Shown here piece by piece: positions 44,725 through 54,250 of a stretch of DNA of 64,000 nt; position 1 is the first letter of the stretch; each line of letters opens with the position of its first letter. The stretch is taken from positions 62,001 to 126,000 of the forward strand of contig JAUNKF010000003.1 in NCBI GenBank assembly GCA_030532895.1, given 5' to 3'. The notes beneath the pieces were generated by a model. It worked only from the letters and a program-made list of their open reading frames with translations. It was not told the origin of the DNA and made no database searches. A program made the position numbers and the translations under genes. Origin of the DNA: Lautropia sp. Lineage in GTDB: Bacteria > Pseudomonadota > Gammaproteobacteria > Burkholderiales > Burkholderiaceae_E.

Positions 44725-46007
44725 GTCGCCTGTTCCAGTGGAGACCTGCCTGGGCCGGCGGCGCTTCGGCTGCGGGTGCCAAGGGGGGGCGTGGCACCCG
44801 AAAACCCGCCAGAAGCGGTGCACGGGTCAATGGGGCGCGTCATCTGGGCGGGCAGCGAACGCTCGACTATTCGGGGGTGCAAAGTTTCGATGCCTCATTG
44901 CTGTGGGTGACTGCGCTGCTGCTGGGCCTGGGTCTCGTCATGGTCTATTCGGCCTCGATCGCCGTGCTCGAACGCCGTGACCCGGCCGGCGACCTGTCGA
45001 CCTATTTCCTGATCCGTCAGACCGCTTCGATTGGTGTGGCGCTCGTGGCCGCGCTATTTGCCTATGCGGTGCCGCCCAGCCGCTGGCAGCAGATGGCGCG
45101 CCCGTTGTTTTTCGTCGGCATGCTGCTTCTGGTGCTCGTTTTCCTGCCCGGCATCGGGCGACGGGCGGGCGGTGCTTATCGCTGGATTTCGTTGGGGTTC
45201 ACCACGGTGCAGCCTACCGAGATCATGAAGCTGTTCGTCGTGTTGTACGTGGCCGACTATGCCGTGCGCAAGCAAAAGCTCATGGGGGAGGTGCGCGCCT
45301 TCATCCCGATGGCGATCGCACTCACGGTGATGGGGGGGCTGATCATGCGTCAGCCCGATCTGGGCGCGCTGATCGTGATCCTGCTCGTGGCGATGGGCGT
45401 GCTCTTCATGGGGGGCATGAACGCCAAGCTTTTTTTCGGCATGGTGGCTTTCCTCGTGGCGGTGTTCACGAGTTTCATCCTGCTCGTGCCCTTCAGGCGT
45501 GCCCGCTTCTTTTCTTATCTCGATCCCTTCGAGCGAGCCAATGCCGAGGGCAGCAGCTATCAGCTCACGCATTCGCTCATGGCCATCGGCAAGGGCGAAT
45601 GGCTGGGCAGCGGGTTGGGTGCGGGTGTGGCCAAGCTGAATTTCCTGCCCGAGCCGCATACCGATTTCCTCTTTGCCACCATTGGCGAAGAGCTGGGCAT
45701 GATCGGCATGCTGGCCGTGATCGTCCTGTTTTTCTGGCTGGTGCGCCGCTGCTTCGAGATCGGCAAGCAGGCCATCGCCTTCGAGCAATCCTTCAAGGGC
45801 CTCGTGGCCCAAGGGGTTGGCTTGTGGATCGGGCTGCAGGTGTTCATCAATCTCGGGGTGAACCTGGGCCTGTTGCCCACCAAAGGACTGACGCTGCCGC
45901 TGATGAGTTTTGGCGGCAATGCCATCTTGATGAATTGTGTGGCCATCGCCATCGTGCTGCGCATCGATGTCGAGAACCGGAAAATGATGCGGGGTACCGT
46001 GCTGTGA
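44718..46007 (+). CDS. ftsW: Septal peptidoglycan glycosyltransferase FtsW
   Basis: 429 residues with ten hydrophobic helices after a basic Gly/Arg-rich cytoplasmic tail of about 50 residues. LGLVMVYSASIAV, GRRAGGAYRWISLG, MRQPDLGALIVI, LPEPHTDFLFATIGEELG and GLTLPLMSFGGNAI are SEDS family blocks; the last two include the catalytic region. It polymerises lipid II at the septum with FtsI. It overlaps murD by 7 bases. Confidence 0.96.
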   Translation: MLSRLFQWRPAWAGGASAAGAKGGRGTRKPARSGARVNGARHLGGQRTLDYSGVQSFDASLLWVTALLLGLGLVMVYSASIAVLERRDPAGDLSTYFLIRQTASIGVALVAALFAYAVPPSRWQQMARPLFFVGMLLLVLVFLPGIGRRAGGAYRWISLGFTTVQPTEIMKLFVVLYVADYAVRKQKLMGEVRAFIPMAIALTVMGGLIMRQPDLGALIVILLVAMGVLFMGGMNAKLFFGMVAFLVAVFTSFILLVPFRRARFFSYLDPFERANAEGSSYQLTHSLMAIGKGEWLGSGLGAGVAKLNFLPEPHTDFLFATIGEELGMIGMLAVIVLFFWLVRRCFEIGKQAIAFEQSFKGLVAQGVGLWIGLQVFINLGVNLGLLPTKGLTLPLMSFGGNAILMNCVAIAIVLRIDVENRKMMRGTVL

Positions 46008-46044
46008 AGCAGAACGAGAGGCAGATTCAGGCCGGAGGGGGCGC

Positions 46045-47112
46045 ATGAGCACGAAACGGATCATGATCATGGCCGGGGGCACCGGCGGTCACATCTTTCC
46101 GGGACTGGCCGTGGCCGACGTGCTGCGTGAGCGTGGCTGGGACGTGGTCTGGCTTGGCAATCCCGATGGCATGGAGGCATTGCTCGTGCCGCCGCACGAC
46201 ATCGAGATGAAGCCGGTGCGCTTTCAGGGGTTGCGCGGCAAGGGTCTGATGGCGATGCTGAATCTGCCGTTCAGGCTCTGGCGCGCCTACCGCGAAGCCA
46301 AAAAGGCCATCGAAGAGGTCAAGCCCGACGTGATTCTCGGCATGGGGGGCTATGTCACCGTGCCGGGCGGGCTGGTGGCGGCGGCCAAGCGCATTCCGAT
46401 GGTGCTGCATGAGCAGAACTCGGTGGCGGGCATGGCCAACAAGTTTCTGGCCCGCAAGGCCACGCGCGTGCTCGTGGCCTTTCCGGGGGCGATGTCCCAG
46501 GCCCGCTGGGCGGGCAACCCCGTCAACCGTGCCATCGCCGCCATCGAACCGCCTGAACTGCGTTATCGCACTCGATCCGGCCCGTTGCGCGTCATGGTGG
46601 TGGGCGGCAGCCTGGGCGCACAAGTTTTCAATCGTGTCATCCCCAATGCATTCGGGCTGATTCTTCCTGAGGAACGACCTGAAGTGTTGCACCAAAGTGG
46701 TCGTGCACATCTCGAAGAACTGCGTAACAATTACGAGAGCGCCGCTGTCGAGGCAAAGACGGTGGCATTCATCGACAACATGGCAGAAGCATATGCCGAG
46801 GCCGATCTGGTCATTGCCCGCGCGGGTGCGACCACGGTTTCCGAAATTGCCGTCGCCGGTGTTGCATCCATCCTGATTCCCTATCCGCATGCGGTCGATG
46901 ATCATCAGACCGGCAATGCACGTTTCCTCTCAGAGACCGGCGCCGCCATTCTGGTGCCGCAGGAAGAATTGACGCCCTCCAGCCTCGCTTCGTTGCTGTC
47001 GCATTTTTCGCGGCCTGCGCTGACTTCGATGGCCGTCAAGGCCAGGGCATTGGGCAAGGCGGATGCAGCCCAGGTCGTGGCAGATGCTTGTGAGGCAGTG
47101 GCCAATACATGA
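46045..47112 (+). CDS. murG: Lipid II synthase, UDP-GlcNAc transferase
   Basis: 355 residues. [15 protein letters not shown] and [12 protein letters not shown] are the N-terminal glycine loops, followed by [12 protein letters not shown] and [14 protein letters not shown] (UDP-GlcNAc site) and [14 protein letters not shown]. It adds GlcNAc to lipid I at the inner face of the membrane. GGAGGGG precedes the ATG. The 3' half (from about 46620) has lower GC than the 5' half. It overlaps murC by 4 bases (ATGA). Confidence 0.97.
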   Translation: MSTKRIMIMAGGTGGHIFPGLAVADVLRERGWDVVWLGNPDGMEALLVPPHDIEMKPVRFQGLRGKGLMAMLNLPFRLWRAYREAKKAIEEVKPDVILGMGGYVTVPGGLVAAAKRIPMVLHEQNSVAGMANKFLARKATRVLVAFPGAMSQARWAGNPVNRAIAAIEPPELRYRTRSGPLRVMVVGGSLGAQVFNRVIPNAFGLILPEERPEVLHQSGRAHLEELRNNYESAAVEAKTVAFIDNMAEAYAEADLVIARAGATTVSEIAVAGVASILIPYPHAVDDHQTGNARFLSETGAAILVPQEELTPSSLASLLSHFSRPALTSMAVKARALGKADAAQVVADACEAVANT

Positions 47113-48632
47113 AACACAAAGTCAGACAGATTCATTTCGTGGGCATCGGTGGTGCCGGCATGAGCGGCATCGCCGAGGTGCTGCTGAATCTCGGCTACCG
47201 CGTCAGTGGTTCGGATCTGAACCGCTCGAAGGTGCTCGACCGTCTGGCCGGGTTGGGTGCGCGGATTCATGTCGGTCATGAGGCCGAGCATGCTGATGAG
47301 GCCGATTGTGTGGTCGTGTCCACGGCCGTGCGGGCCGACAACCCCGAGGTGCGTCGTGCGCGCGCCCGTCGGGTTCCCGTCGTGCCGCGTGCGTTGATGC
47401 TGGCCGAGCTGATGAAAATCAAGCAGGGCGTGGCCATCGCGGGCACGCACGGCAAGACCACCACCACCAGCCTCGTGGCCTCGGTGCTCGCCAAGGCCGG
47501 GCTGGATCCCACTTTCGTCATCGGTGGGCGCCTGAACAGCGCGGGTGTCAACGCGCGGCTCGGTTCCGGCGATTACATCGTCGTCGAGGCCGACGAATCC
47601 GATGCATCGTTTCTGAACCTGTCGCCGATGATCGCGGCCGTCACGAACATCGATGCCGACCATATGGACACCTATGGTCACGACATGGCCAAACTCAAGC
47701 AGGCTTTCGTCGATTTTCTGAACCGGCTGCCGTTCTATGGGGCTGCGGTGCTCTGCATCGATGATCAGCACGTGCGCGAGATCGTGCCCTTCGTGTCCAA
47801 ACAGGTGCTGACCTATGGGCTGTGCGAAGAAGCGCAGACCCGTGCCGTGGATGTCCGCGCCGAGGGCGAGCGGATGCGCTTCACCGTCTTGCGTGAAGGC
47901 GAGAATCCGCTCGATGTTTCCCTCGCGCTCAGCGGTGAGCACAACGTGCGCAATGCCCTGGCTGCCATCGTCATGGCCACCGAGCTGGGGGTCGAGGACG
48001 AGGCCATCGTCTCGGCATTGGCCGAGTTTCGCGGCGTGGGCCGCCGCTTCGAGCGCTATGGCGATTTGCCCGTCCCGTCTGCCGAGGCGGCCACAGAGGC
48101 CGCCTCGGTCAGCGTTGTCGCTCCAGAGAGCCGTCCCGTGGGGTCAGTTAGAAGCCAGTTGCCTGACTCGTTTAGGTTACCCCGTTTATTTACGTTGATA
48201 GATGATTATGGCCATCACCCGGTCGAGATCGAGGCCACCATTGCTGCGGTACGTGGTGCCTATCCCGGCCGTCGTCTGGTGCTGGCTTTCCAACCCCATC
48301 GATATTCGAGGACTCGTGACCTGTTCGAGGACTTCGTGCGGGTTCTCTGTCAGGCCGATCAAGTCGTCTTGACTGAAGTATACGCAGCGGGCGAGCCGCC
48401 GATCGTGGCCGCGGATGGACGGGCACTGGTGCGCGCCGTGCGGTTGGCCAGTCGCCACGACCCCTTGTTCGTGGCCGGTATCGACGAGCTGCCGGCTGCC
48501 GTGCTGGGGCTGGTCCAGCCCGGTGATGTGGTCGTCACGATGGGGGCGGGCAGCATCGGCACCACCGCCGCCCGGATCGTCGAGATGGCGCAGGGCGCCG
48601 CGCTTTCTGCCGAAGGAGGCAAGCATGTCTGA
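47109..48632 (+). CDS. murC: UDP-MurNAc:L-alanine ligase
   Basis: 507 residues. [16 protein letters not shown] at the N-terminus, P-loop GTHGKTTT (112-119), [29 protein letters not shown] and [10 protein letters not shown] are present. It adds L-Ala, the first stem-peptide residue. Between GRRFERYG and LIDDYGHHP there is an added linker of about 40 residues (320-360) rich in Ala/Ser/Val, coded by DNA with a distinctly AT-rich end. It overlaps ddl by 8 bases. Confidence 0.95.
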   Translation: MKHKVRQIHFVGIGGAGMSGIAEVLLNLGYRVSGSDLNRSKVLDRLAGLGARIHVGHEAEHADEADCVVVSTAVRADNPEVRRARARRVPVVPRALMLAELMKIKQGVAIAGTHGKTTTTSLVASVLAKAGLDPTFVIGGRLNSAGVNARLGSGDYIVVEADESDASFLNLSPMIAAVTNIDADHMDTYGHDMAKLKQAFVDFLNRLPFYGAAVLCIDDQHVREIVPFVSKQVLTYGLCEEAQTRAVDVRAEGERMRFTVLREGENPLDVSLALSGEHNVRNALAAIVMATELGVEDEAIVSALAEFRGVGRRFERYGDLPVPSAEAATEAASVSVVAPESRPVGSVRSQLPDSFRLPRLFTLIDDYGHHPVEIEATIAAVRGAYPGRRLVLAFQPHRYSRTRDLFEDFVRVLCQADQVVLTEVYAAGEPPIVAADGRALVRAVRLASRHDPLFVAGIDELPAAVLGLVQPGDVVVTMGAGSIGTTAARIVEMAQGAALSAEGGKHV

Positions 48633-49629
48633 TCAGAACCTGTCCTGGCCCTTGCCGCTGCATGTCGACCCGGCCTCGCTCGGGCGCGTGGTCGTGCTGA
48701 TGGGGGGGCGCTCATCCGAGCGTCAGGTGTCGTTGATGTCGGGTCAGGGCGTGCTGCAGGCGTTGCGCAGCCGTGGTGTGGCGGCCGAGCCTTTCGATCC
48801 GGCCACCAGCTCGCTCGGCAAGCTGGAAAGTGCCGGTTATGATCGGGCTTTCATTTCGCTGCACGGACGTTTTGGCGAAGATGGCACGATTCAGGGCTTT
48901 CTCGAAATGATCGGTCTGCCCTACACCGGCTCGGGCGTCATGGCCTCGTCGCTTGCCATCGACAAGATTCATTGCAAGCAGCTCTGGCATGCGGGCCGTC
49001 TGCCCACGCCTGCCTGGGAGACATTGCTGTCGCCCGAGCAGCTGGCGGGCCTGACCGAACGCCTCGGGCTGCCCCTCATCATCAAGCCGCCGCACGAAGG
49101 CTCCACGCTGGGACTCACCCGCGTCGACTCGCTTGATCGTTTGCCGGCTGCCTATGAGGTGGCGGCTGCACTGGATTTCCCGGTGCTGGCCGAAAGTTTC
49201 GTTCAGGGCCGCGAGCTGACGGTGGCCGTCATCGGCGGTGGTGCTGCCGCGTGTGCGCTGCCCGTCATCGAGATTCGTGCACCCGATGGCAAATACGACT
49301 ACCGCAACAAGTACTTCACCGACGACACCCGTTATCTGTGCCCGGCCCCCCTGTCCGACGCGTTGAGCCAGGAGGTGCGCCAACTTGCTGAGGCGGCTTA
49401 TCGTGCGGTGGGCTGCGAAGGTTGGGGCCGTGTCGACATCATGCTCGATGATGCCAACCAGCGTCCCTGGCTGCTCGAAGTCAACACCTCGCCGGGCATG
49501 ACCGATCACTCGCTCGTGCCGATGGCTGCCCGTGCCGCGGGTGTCTCTTATGAGGACCTGGTGGTCGGACTGGCGGCATCGGCGTCGCTGAAGATACAAC
49601 GTTCTGTTGCGTCGGAGGCGAATACGTGA
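48625..49629 (+). CDS. ddl: D-alanine--D-alanine ligase
   Basis: 334 residues from the ATG at 48625 (AAGGAGG at 48613-48619). [19 protein letters not shown], the loop [32 protein letters not shown] and [15 protein letters not shown] are ATP-grasp Ddl motifs. It makes D-Ala-D-Ala for MurF. It overlaps murC by 8 bases and ftsQ by 4 bases (GTGA). Confidence 0.96.
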   Translation: MSDQNLSWPLPLHVDPASLGRVVVLMGGRSSERQVSLMSGQGVLQALRSRGVAAEPFDPATSSLGKLESAGYDRAFISLHGRFGEDGTIQGFLEMIGLPYTGSGVMASSLAIDKIHCKQLWHAGRLPTPAWETLLSPEQLAGLTERLGLPLIIKPPHEGSTLGLTRVDSLDRLPAAYEVAAALDFPVLAESFVQGRELTVAVIGGGAAACALPVIEIRAPDGKYDYRNKYFTDDTRYLCPAPLSDALSQEVRQLAEAAYRAVGCEGWGRVDIMLDDANQRPWLLEVNTSPGMTDHSLVPMAARAAGVSYEDLVVGLAASASLKIQRSVASEANT

Positions 49630-50417
49630 ATTTGTGGCATGATCCGCGCGCGCTCAACACCATTGCCAACGGTATGGTAATGGTGGCGTTCGCCTGTCTG
49701 ATGATGGCCGGCATCTGGTGGGTGGGTCAGCGATCCACTTTCGACCTGTTGGCCATCGAAGTCGGGTCGGTGAATGGCCGCTCGCTCGATCATGTCAGTG
49801 CTGCTTCGATCACGGCGCTGGCGGTCAACCGGCTGGAGGGCAATTTTTTTACCGTTGGCCTCGATCAAGTGCGTCAGCAGTTCGAGCAGGTGCCGTGGGT
49901 GCGTCGTGCCGAGGTGCGGCGGGTGTGGCCCAATCGCCTGTTCGTGGCGCTCGAAGAGCATGAAGTGCTGGCTCGCTGGAATGATGATGGCGGGCGTTTT
50001 GTGAACACGCATGGAGAACTGTTTTCGGTGAACCCGGCTCATGTTGCCAACCACCAGAACCTGCTGATGCTGTCCGGCCCGGTCGGCAGCCAGATGCTGG
50101 TCGCCCGGCGCTATGCCGAGCTGTCCGAGCAGTTGTTGCCGCTGGCGATGCAGCCCGTGGCGCTGAAGCTCTCCGATCGGCAGTCGTGGACGGCCGAGCT
50201 GGACAGCGGCATCACGTTGCGGATGGGCCGTGACGAAGGCGTGCCGGTGGCGGAGCGGGTGGCGCGCTGGGTGGCGGCACATCCGCTGATCCAGGCTCGC
50301 CTCAATGGCCGTGCCGAAGTGGTCGATTTGCGTTATCCGAATGGTTTTGCAGTACGGGCGCCAGGGGCGCTGGAACAGGATGCCGGTGGTCGTCACCACC
50401 GCATCCCCTCTCATTGA
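49626..50417 (+). CDS. ftsQ: Cell division protein FtsQ
   Basis: 263 residues from a GTG overlapping the ddl stop. One membrane helix (about 15-35: GMVMVAFACLMMAGIWWVG), a POTRA domain (ITALAVNRLEGNFFTVGLDQ, VPWVRRAEVRRVWPNRL) and a beta domain. It recruits FtsL/FtsB and links them to FtsA. It ends EQDAGGRHHRIPSH. Confidence 0.93.
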   Translation: MNLWHDPRALNTIANGMVMVAFACLMMAGIWWVGQRSTFDLLAIEVGSVNGRSLDHVSAASITALAVNRLEGNFFTVGLDQVRQQFEQVPWVRRAEVRRVWPNRLFVALEEHEVLARWNDDGGRFVNTHGELFSVNPAHVANHQNLLMLSGPVGSQMLVARRYAELSEQLLPLAMQPVALKLSDRQSWTAELDSGITLRMGRDEGVPVAERVARWVAAHPLIQARLNGRAEVVDLRYPNGFAVRAPGALEQDAGGRHHRIPSH

Positions 50418-50431
50418 TGGCCGGGATACCC

Positions 50432-51667
50432 ATGTCACGAGAAAACAAGGATCTGTTGGTTGGCCTGGATATCGGCACCTCGAAAGTGGTGGCGATCGTG
50501 GCCGAGATGCAGGGTGATGGTGATATCGAAGTGATCGGTATCGGCCAGCATGAGTCGCACGGCCTCAAAAAAGGCGTCGTGGTCGATATCGAGAAAACCG
50601 TTTCGTCGATCCAGGCTGCACTCGAAGAGGCCGAGCTGACCTCGCACTACAAGATTCAACAGGTGCTCACCGGCATTGCGGGCAACCATATCCGCAGCTT
50701 CAATTCGATCGGCATGGTGGCCATCAAGGACAAGGAAGTCACCGAGGCCGATGTCACGCGCGTGATCGAAACGGCCAAGGCCGTGGCCATTCCCACCGAT
50801 CAGCAGATCCTGCACGTGCTGCCGCAGGAATTCATCATCGACGGCCAGGAAGACATTCGCGAGCCGGTCGGCATGAGTGGCGTGCGTCTCGATGTGAAGG
50901 TGCATGTCGTCACCGGTGCCGTCTCGGCCGTGCAGAACATCATCAAGTGCGTGCGCCGTTGCGGGCTGGCCGTGCAGGATCTGATCCTGCAGCCGTTGGC
51001 CTCGGCCAATGCCGTGCTCACCGTCGATGAAAAGGAGCTGGGCGTGGCGCTCGTCGACATCGGTGGCGGCACCACCGACATCGCCGTGTTCGTGGGCGGT
51101 TCCATCCGGCACTCGGCCGTCATCGCGGTGGCGGGTGATCAGATCACGAACGATATCGCGATGGCGCTGCGCACGCCCACGGCCGATGCCGAAGACATCA
51201 AGTTGCGTCACGGTCTGGCCAAGGCGACGCTGGCCAATCCCGGCGAAAAGATCGAAGTGCCCGGGATCGGCGATCGCGGCCCGCGTTCGCTGTCCAAACA
51301 AGGGCTTGCCTCGGTTATCGAGCCGCGGGTTGAAGAGTTGTTCCTGATGGTTCAGCAAACCATCCGGGAGTCGGGCTATGAAGAAGCGCTCTCCTCGGGT
51401 ATCGTCCTGACCGGCGGCTCCAGCCTGCTGCCGGGCATGGCAGAGCTGGCCGAGGACATCTTCTTGAAGCCCGTGCGTGTCGGGGCGCCATCCTACAGTG
51501 GTGGCACGTTCTCCGATTTCGTCAGATCACCCAGATATGCCACCGCAATGGGTCTGCTGGAAGAAGCACGCCAGCAGCGTCTGCGGGGGCGCAAGGTGGC
51601 GGAACAGTCCGGCTCATTCCGTGACACGATCCGCCGAATGAAGGAATGGTTTTTCGGGAGCTTCTGA
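50432..51667 (+). CDS. ftsA: Cell division protein FtsA
   Basis: 411 residues from the ATG at 50432 (MSRENKDLLVGLDIGTSKV, the usual family start); an ATG at 50417 overlapping the ftsQ stop adds five residues. Actin-like ATPase motifs: GLDIGTSKV (phosphate 1), VDIGGGTTDIAV (phosphate 2) and GIVLTGGSSLLPG (adenosine). The C-terminal amphipathic helix (SFRDTIRRMKEWFFGSF) anchors it to the membrane. It tethers FtsZ filaments. Confidence 0.96.
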   Translation: MSRENKDLLVGLDIGTSKVVAIVAEMQGDGDIEVIGIGQHESHGLKKGVVVDIEKTVSSIQAALEEAELTSHYKIQQVLTGIAGNHIRSFNSIGMVAIKDKEVTEADVTRVIETAKAVAIPTDQQILHVLPQEFIIDGQEDIREPVGMSGVRLDVKVHVVTGAVSAVQNIIKCVRRCGLAVQDLILQPLASANAVLTVDEKELGVALVDIGGGTTDIAVFVGGSIRHSAVIAVAGDQITNDIAMALRTPTADAEDIKLRHGLAKATLANPGEKIEVPGIGDRGPRSLSKQGLASVIEPRVEELFLMVQQTIRESGYEEALSSGIVLTGGSSLLPGMAELAEDIFLKPVRVGAPSYSGGTFSDFVRSPRYATAMGLLEEARQQRLRGRKVAEQSGSFRDTIRRMKEWFFGSF

Positions 51668-51801
51668 CATGAACGAGGTTTTCCGGAACATCACCAGGCC
51701 CCCTCTGGGGCCAGCAGGATGCGTATCCTTGCCCGGTATCGCATCCGTCAGCCATGGGCACGCCCCGAGGCTGTCCATTTAAATCAGGAGGTTTTTCAGT
51801 T

Positions 51802-52962
51802 ATGACGTTCAAGATGTTGGAAACAGACGTGGACGGCGCCGTCATCAAGGTGGTGGGCGTCGGTGGTGGCGGTGGCAACGCCGTCAACCACATGGTGAAC
51901 CGTGGTGTGCAAGGTGTCGAGTTCATCGCCGTCAATACCGATCGCCAGGCACTGGCCCGCTCGCTCGCCGGCCGCACCATCCAGTTGGGCGATGCCGGCC
52001 TCGGCGCCGGTGCCAACCCGGAAGCAGGCCGTGCCGCCGCACAGGCCGAGCGTGGCAACATCCGCGCTGCCCTCGAAGGTGCCAACATGGTGTTCATCAC
52101 CGCCGGCATGGGCAAGGGCACCGGCACGGGCGCTTCGCCCGTCGTGGCCGAAATCGCCAAGGAGCTGGGCATCCTGACCGTTGGCGTCGTCACCAAGCCC
52201 TTCAACTACGAAGGCAGCCGCAAGCAGCGTGTGGCCGACGAGGGCATCGAGAACCTGATCGGTCAGGTCGACTCGCTGATCGTCGTGCTGAACGAGAAGC
52301 TCTTCGAGGTGATGGACGAGGACGCCACGCTGGAAGACGCCTTCAAGCGTGCCGACGACGTGCTGCACAACGCCGTGGCCGGCATTGCCGAGATCATCAA
52401 CGTCCCCGGTCTGGTGAACGTCGACTTTGCCGACGTGAAGACGATCATGGGCGAGCAGGGCAAGGCCATGATGGGTATCGGCGAAGCCTCGGGCCTGGAT
52501 CGCGCCCGTCTGGCCGCCGAGCAGGCCGTCTCCTCGCCGCTGCTCGATGGCGTGGATCTGCATGGTGCCCGTGGCGTCATCGTCAACATCACCGCCACCC
52601 GCTCGCTCAAGCTGCGTGAGACCAACGAGGTCATCAACACGATCAAGCAGTTCTGCGCCGAAGACGCCACCATCATCCACGGTACCGTCTACGACGAGGA
52701 CATGGAAGACTCGCTGCGCGTCACGGTCGTGGCTACCGGCATCGGCAAGGTCACGCGCAAGCCGCAGCTGGTGTCGCAGCCGGCCGTCAAGACCGGTACC
52801 GACGATCTGGCGCTCGACACGGTGGACGCCATCGCCGGCCTGGACGAGCCGAACGTGTTCCGCAACCCGCGCAGTCAGGCGGCCGAGCGTGTCAACGCCA
52901 TGTCGCAAAAAGGCGTTGAGCGTCTCGACATCCCGGCATTCCTGCGTCGTCAGGCCGACTGA
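51802..52962 (+). CDS. ftsZ: Cell division GTPase FtsZ
   Basis: 386 residues from the ATG at 51802, with AGGAGG at 51786-51791. The GTPase domain holds GVGGGGGNAVNHM and NTDRQAL. The tubulin signature reads GKGTGTG (104-110) where GGGTGTG is expected, so Lys replaces the second Gly. The T7 loop region (GLVNVDFADVKTIM) is intact, and the C-terminal peptide RLDIPAFLRRQAD that binds FtsA/ZipA-type partners is present; the linker is about 50 residues. It forms the Z ring. It is 134 bases after ftsA, so may have its own promoter as well. Confidence 0.96.
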   Translation: MTFKMLETDVDGAVIKVVGVGGGGGNAVNHMVNRGVQGVEFIAVNTDRQALARSLAGRTIQLGDAGLGAGANPEAGRAAAQAERGNIRAALEGANMVFITAGMGKGTGTGASPVVAEIAKELGILTVGVVTKPFNYEGSRKQRVADEGIENLIGQVDSLIVVLNEKLFEVMDEDATLEDAFKRADDVLHNAVAGIAEIINVPGLVNVDFADVKTIMGEQGKAMMGIGEASGLDRARLAAEQAVSSPLLDGVDLHGARGVIVNITATRSLKLRETNEVINTIKQFCAEDATIIHGTVYDEDMEDSLRVTVVATGIGKVTRKPQLVSQPAVKTGTDDLALDTVDAIAGLDEPNVFRNPRSQAAERVNAMSQKGVERLDIPAFLRRQAD

Positions 52963-52988
52963 TCGTCTGACCTGACACCCTCCTGATC

Positions 52989-53024
52989 GGCGCAGCGGCA
53001 GCCCTGAACGTCTGCCGCTGCGCC
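52989..53024 (+). terminator. Strong hairpin between ftsZ and lpxC
   Basis: GGCGCAGCGGCAG (52989-53001) pairs perfectly with CTGCCGCTGCGCC (53012-53024), 10-base loop. No T-tract follows, so it may attenuate or stabilise mRNA and not fully terminate. Confidence 0.55.
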
Positions 53025-53065
53025 ACAGGATGACTGTCGGTCACCTTGATGGAGTCGGATCATTC

Positions 53066-53989
53066 ATGTTGAGACAGCGAACCCTGCGCGAACCGGTGCA
53101 GGCCACAGGCATTGGCCTGCATTCGGGGCAGCGGGTGGTGCTCACGATCAAGCCCGGCCCGGCAGACAGCGGCATCGTCTTCCGGCGCGTGGATCTCGAT
53201 CCGCAGATACCCATCCCAGCGCAGGCCGACCACATCACCGATACGCGGCTTAACACCACCTTGTCGGCGGCCGTCGATGGCCCAGGCAGGGAAATCAGCG
53301 TTCAAACCATCGAACACCTGATGTCCGCCCTGGCGGGGCTGGGCATCGACAATGCCGATATCGAGATGACGGCCATCGAAGTGCCCATTCTCGACGGCTC
53401 TTCAGGCTCTTTCGTCTACCTGCTGCAATCGGCCGGCGTGGTCGAGCAGTCGGCGCCCAAGCGCTTCATCCGCATCAAGCGCCCGGTGCAGATCACCGAC
53501 GGCGACAAATGGGTGCGCCTCGAACCCTTCGAGGGCTTCAAGCTCAGTTTCGAGATCGCCTTTGGCCAGGCTGCCATCGACGCCACCGGCCAGCGCATCG
53601 AAATCGACTTTGCCACCACCTCCTACGTGAAGGAAATCGCCCGCGCACGCACCTTTGTGATGGCCAGCGAAGTGGAGCTGCTGCGCAAGCACGGCCTGGC
53701 ACTCGGCGGCAGCCTCGACAACGCCATCGTCGTCGACGATGACCGCGTGCTGAACAACGAAGGCTTGCGCTACAGCGACGAATTTGCCAAACACAAGGCG
53801 CTCGACGCCATCGGCGACCTCTACGTCATCGGTCACCCGATCCTTGGCGCCTACCACGCCCGAAAATCCGGGCACCACATGAACAACCTGCTGATTCGTG
53901 CCGTGCTGGCCGATGACAGCAACTACGAGATCGCCACCTTCTCGCAACGCCGGCTGGCACCGCCTGCCTTCGCGCTGGATTGGGGCTGA
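53066..53989 (+). CDS. lpxC: UDP-3-O-acyl-N-acetylglucosamine deacetylase
   Basis: 307 residues from the ATG at 53066. [28 protein letters not shown] (zinc His) and the H-x-x-x-D pair in [15 protein letters not shown] are present, with a C-terminal H in [19 protein letters not shown]. It is the first committed step of lipid A synthesis and zinc-dependent. It is the last gene of the dcw cluster, as in most Burkholderiales. Length is normal. Confidence 0.96.
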   Translation: MLRQRTLREPVQATGIGLHSGQRVVLTIKPGPADSGIVFRRVDLDPQIPIPAQADHITDTRLNTTLSAAVDGPGREISVQTIEHLMSALAGLGIDNADIEMTAIEVPILDGSSGSFVYLLQSAGVVEQSAPKRFIRIKRPVQITDGDKWVRLEPFEGFKLSFEIAFGQAAIDATGQRIEIDFATTSYVKEIARARTFVMASEVELLRKHGLALGGSLDNAIVVDDDRVLNNEGLRYSDEFAKHKALDAIGDLYVIGHPILGAYHARKSGHHMNNLLIRAVLADDSNYEIATFSQRRLAPPAFALDWG

Positions 53990-54026
53990 CATCGCAACAC
54001 GTGCTGATTGATCCCGCCAGGAGGAC

Positions 54027-54245
54027 ATGATGTTTGCCGCCATTCGCTTGTTCGCCCTGATCGTGGCCCTGGTGGTGATCGGCTCGGCCGTGGCCTACCT
54101 CGTCACCGGCAACCGAAAATACTGGGTGAGCGCCCGCCGCACCTTCCTCCTCGGCATCGGCGCCGCCCTCATCTTCTTCGCCGTCATGTTCGTGCAGGAA
54201 ATCTTCTGGCCGGGCGGGGTGGGGGTTGTGGATCGGTTGAAGTAG
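54027..54245 (+). CDS. Small two-helix membrane protein
   Basis: 72 residues, ATG at 54027 with AGGAGG at 54019-54024 (a second ATG follows directly). Two hydrophobic segments (LFALIVALVVIGSAVAYLV and TFLLGIGAALIFFAVMFVQE) flank a short basic loop NRKYWVSARR. No family recognised. It follows lpxC by 37 bases and may be co-transcribed. Confidence 0.7.
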   Translation: MMFAAIRLFALIVALVVIGSAVAYLVTGNRKYWVSARRTFLLGIGAALIFFAVMFVQEIFWPGGVGVVDRLK

Positions 54246-54250
54246 TGAAT

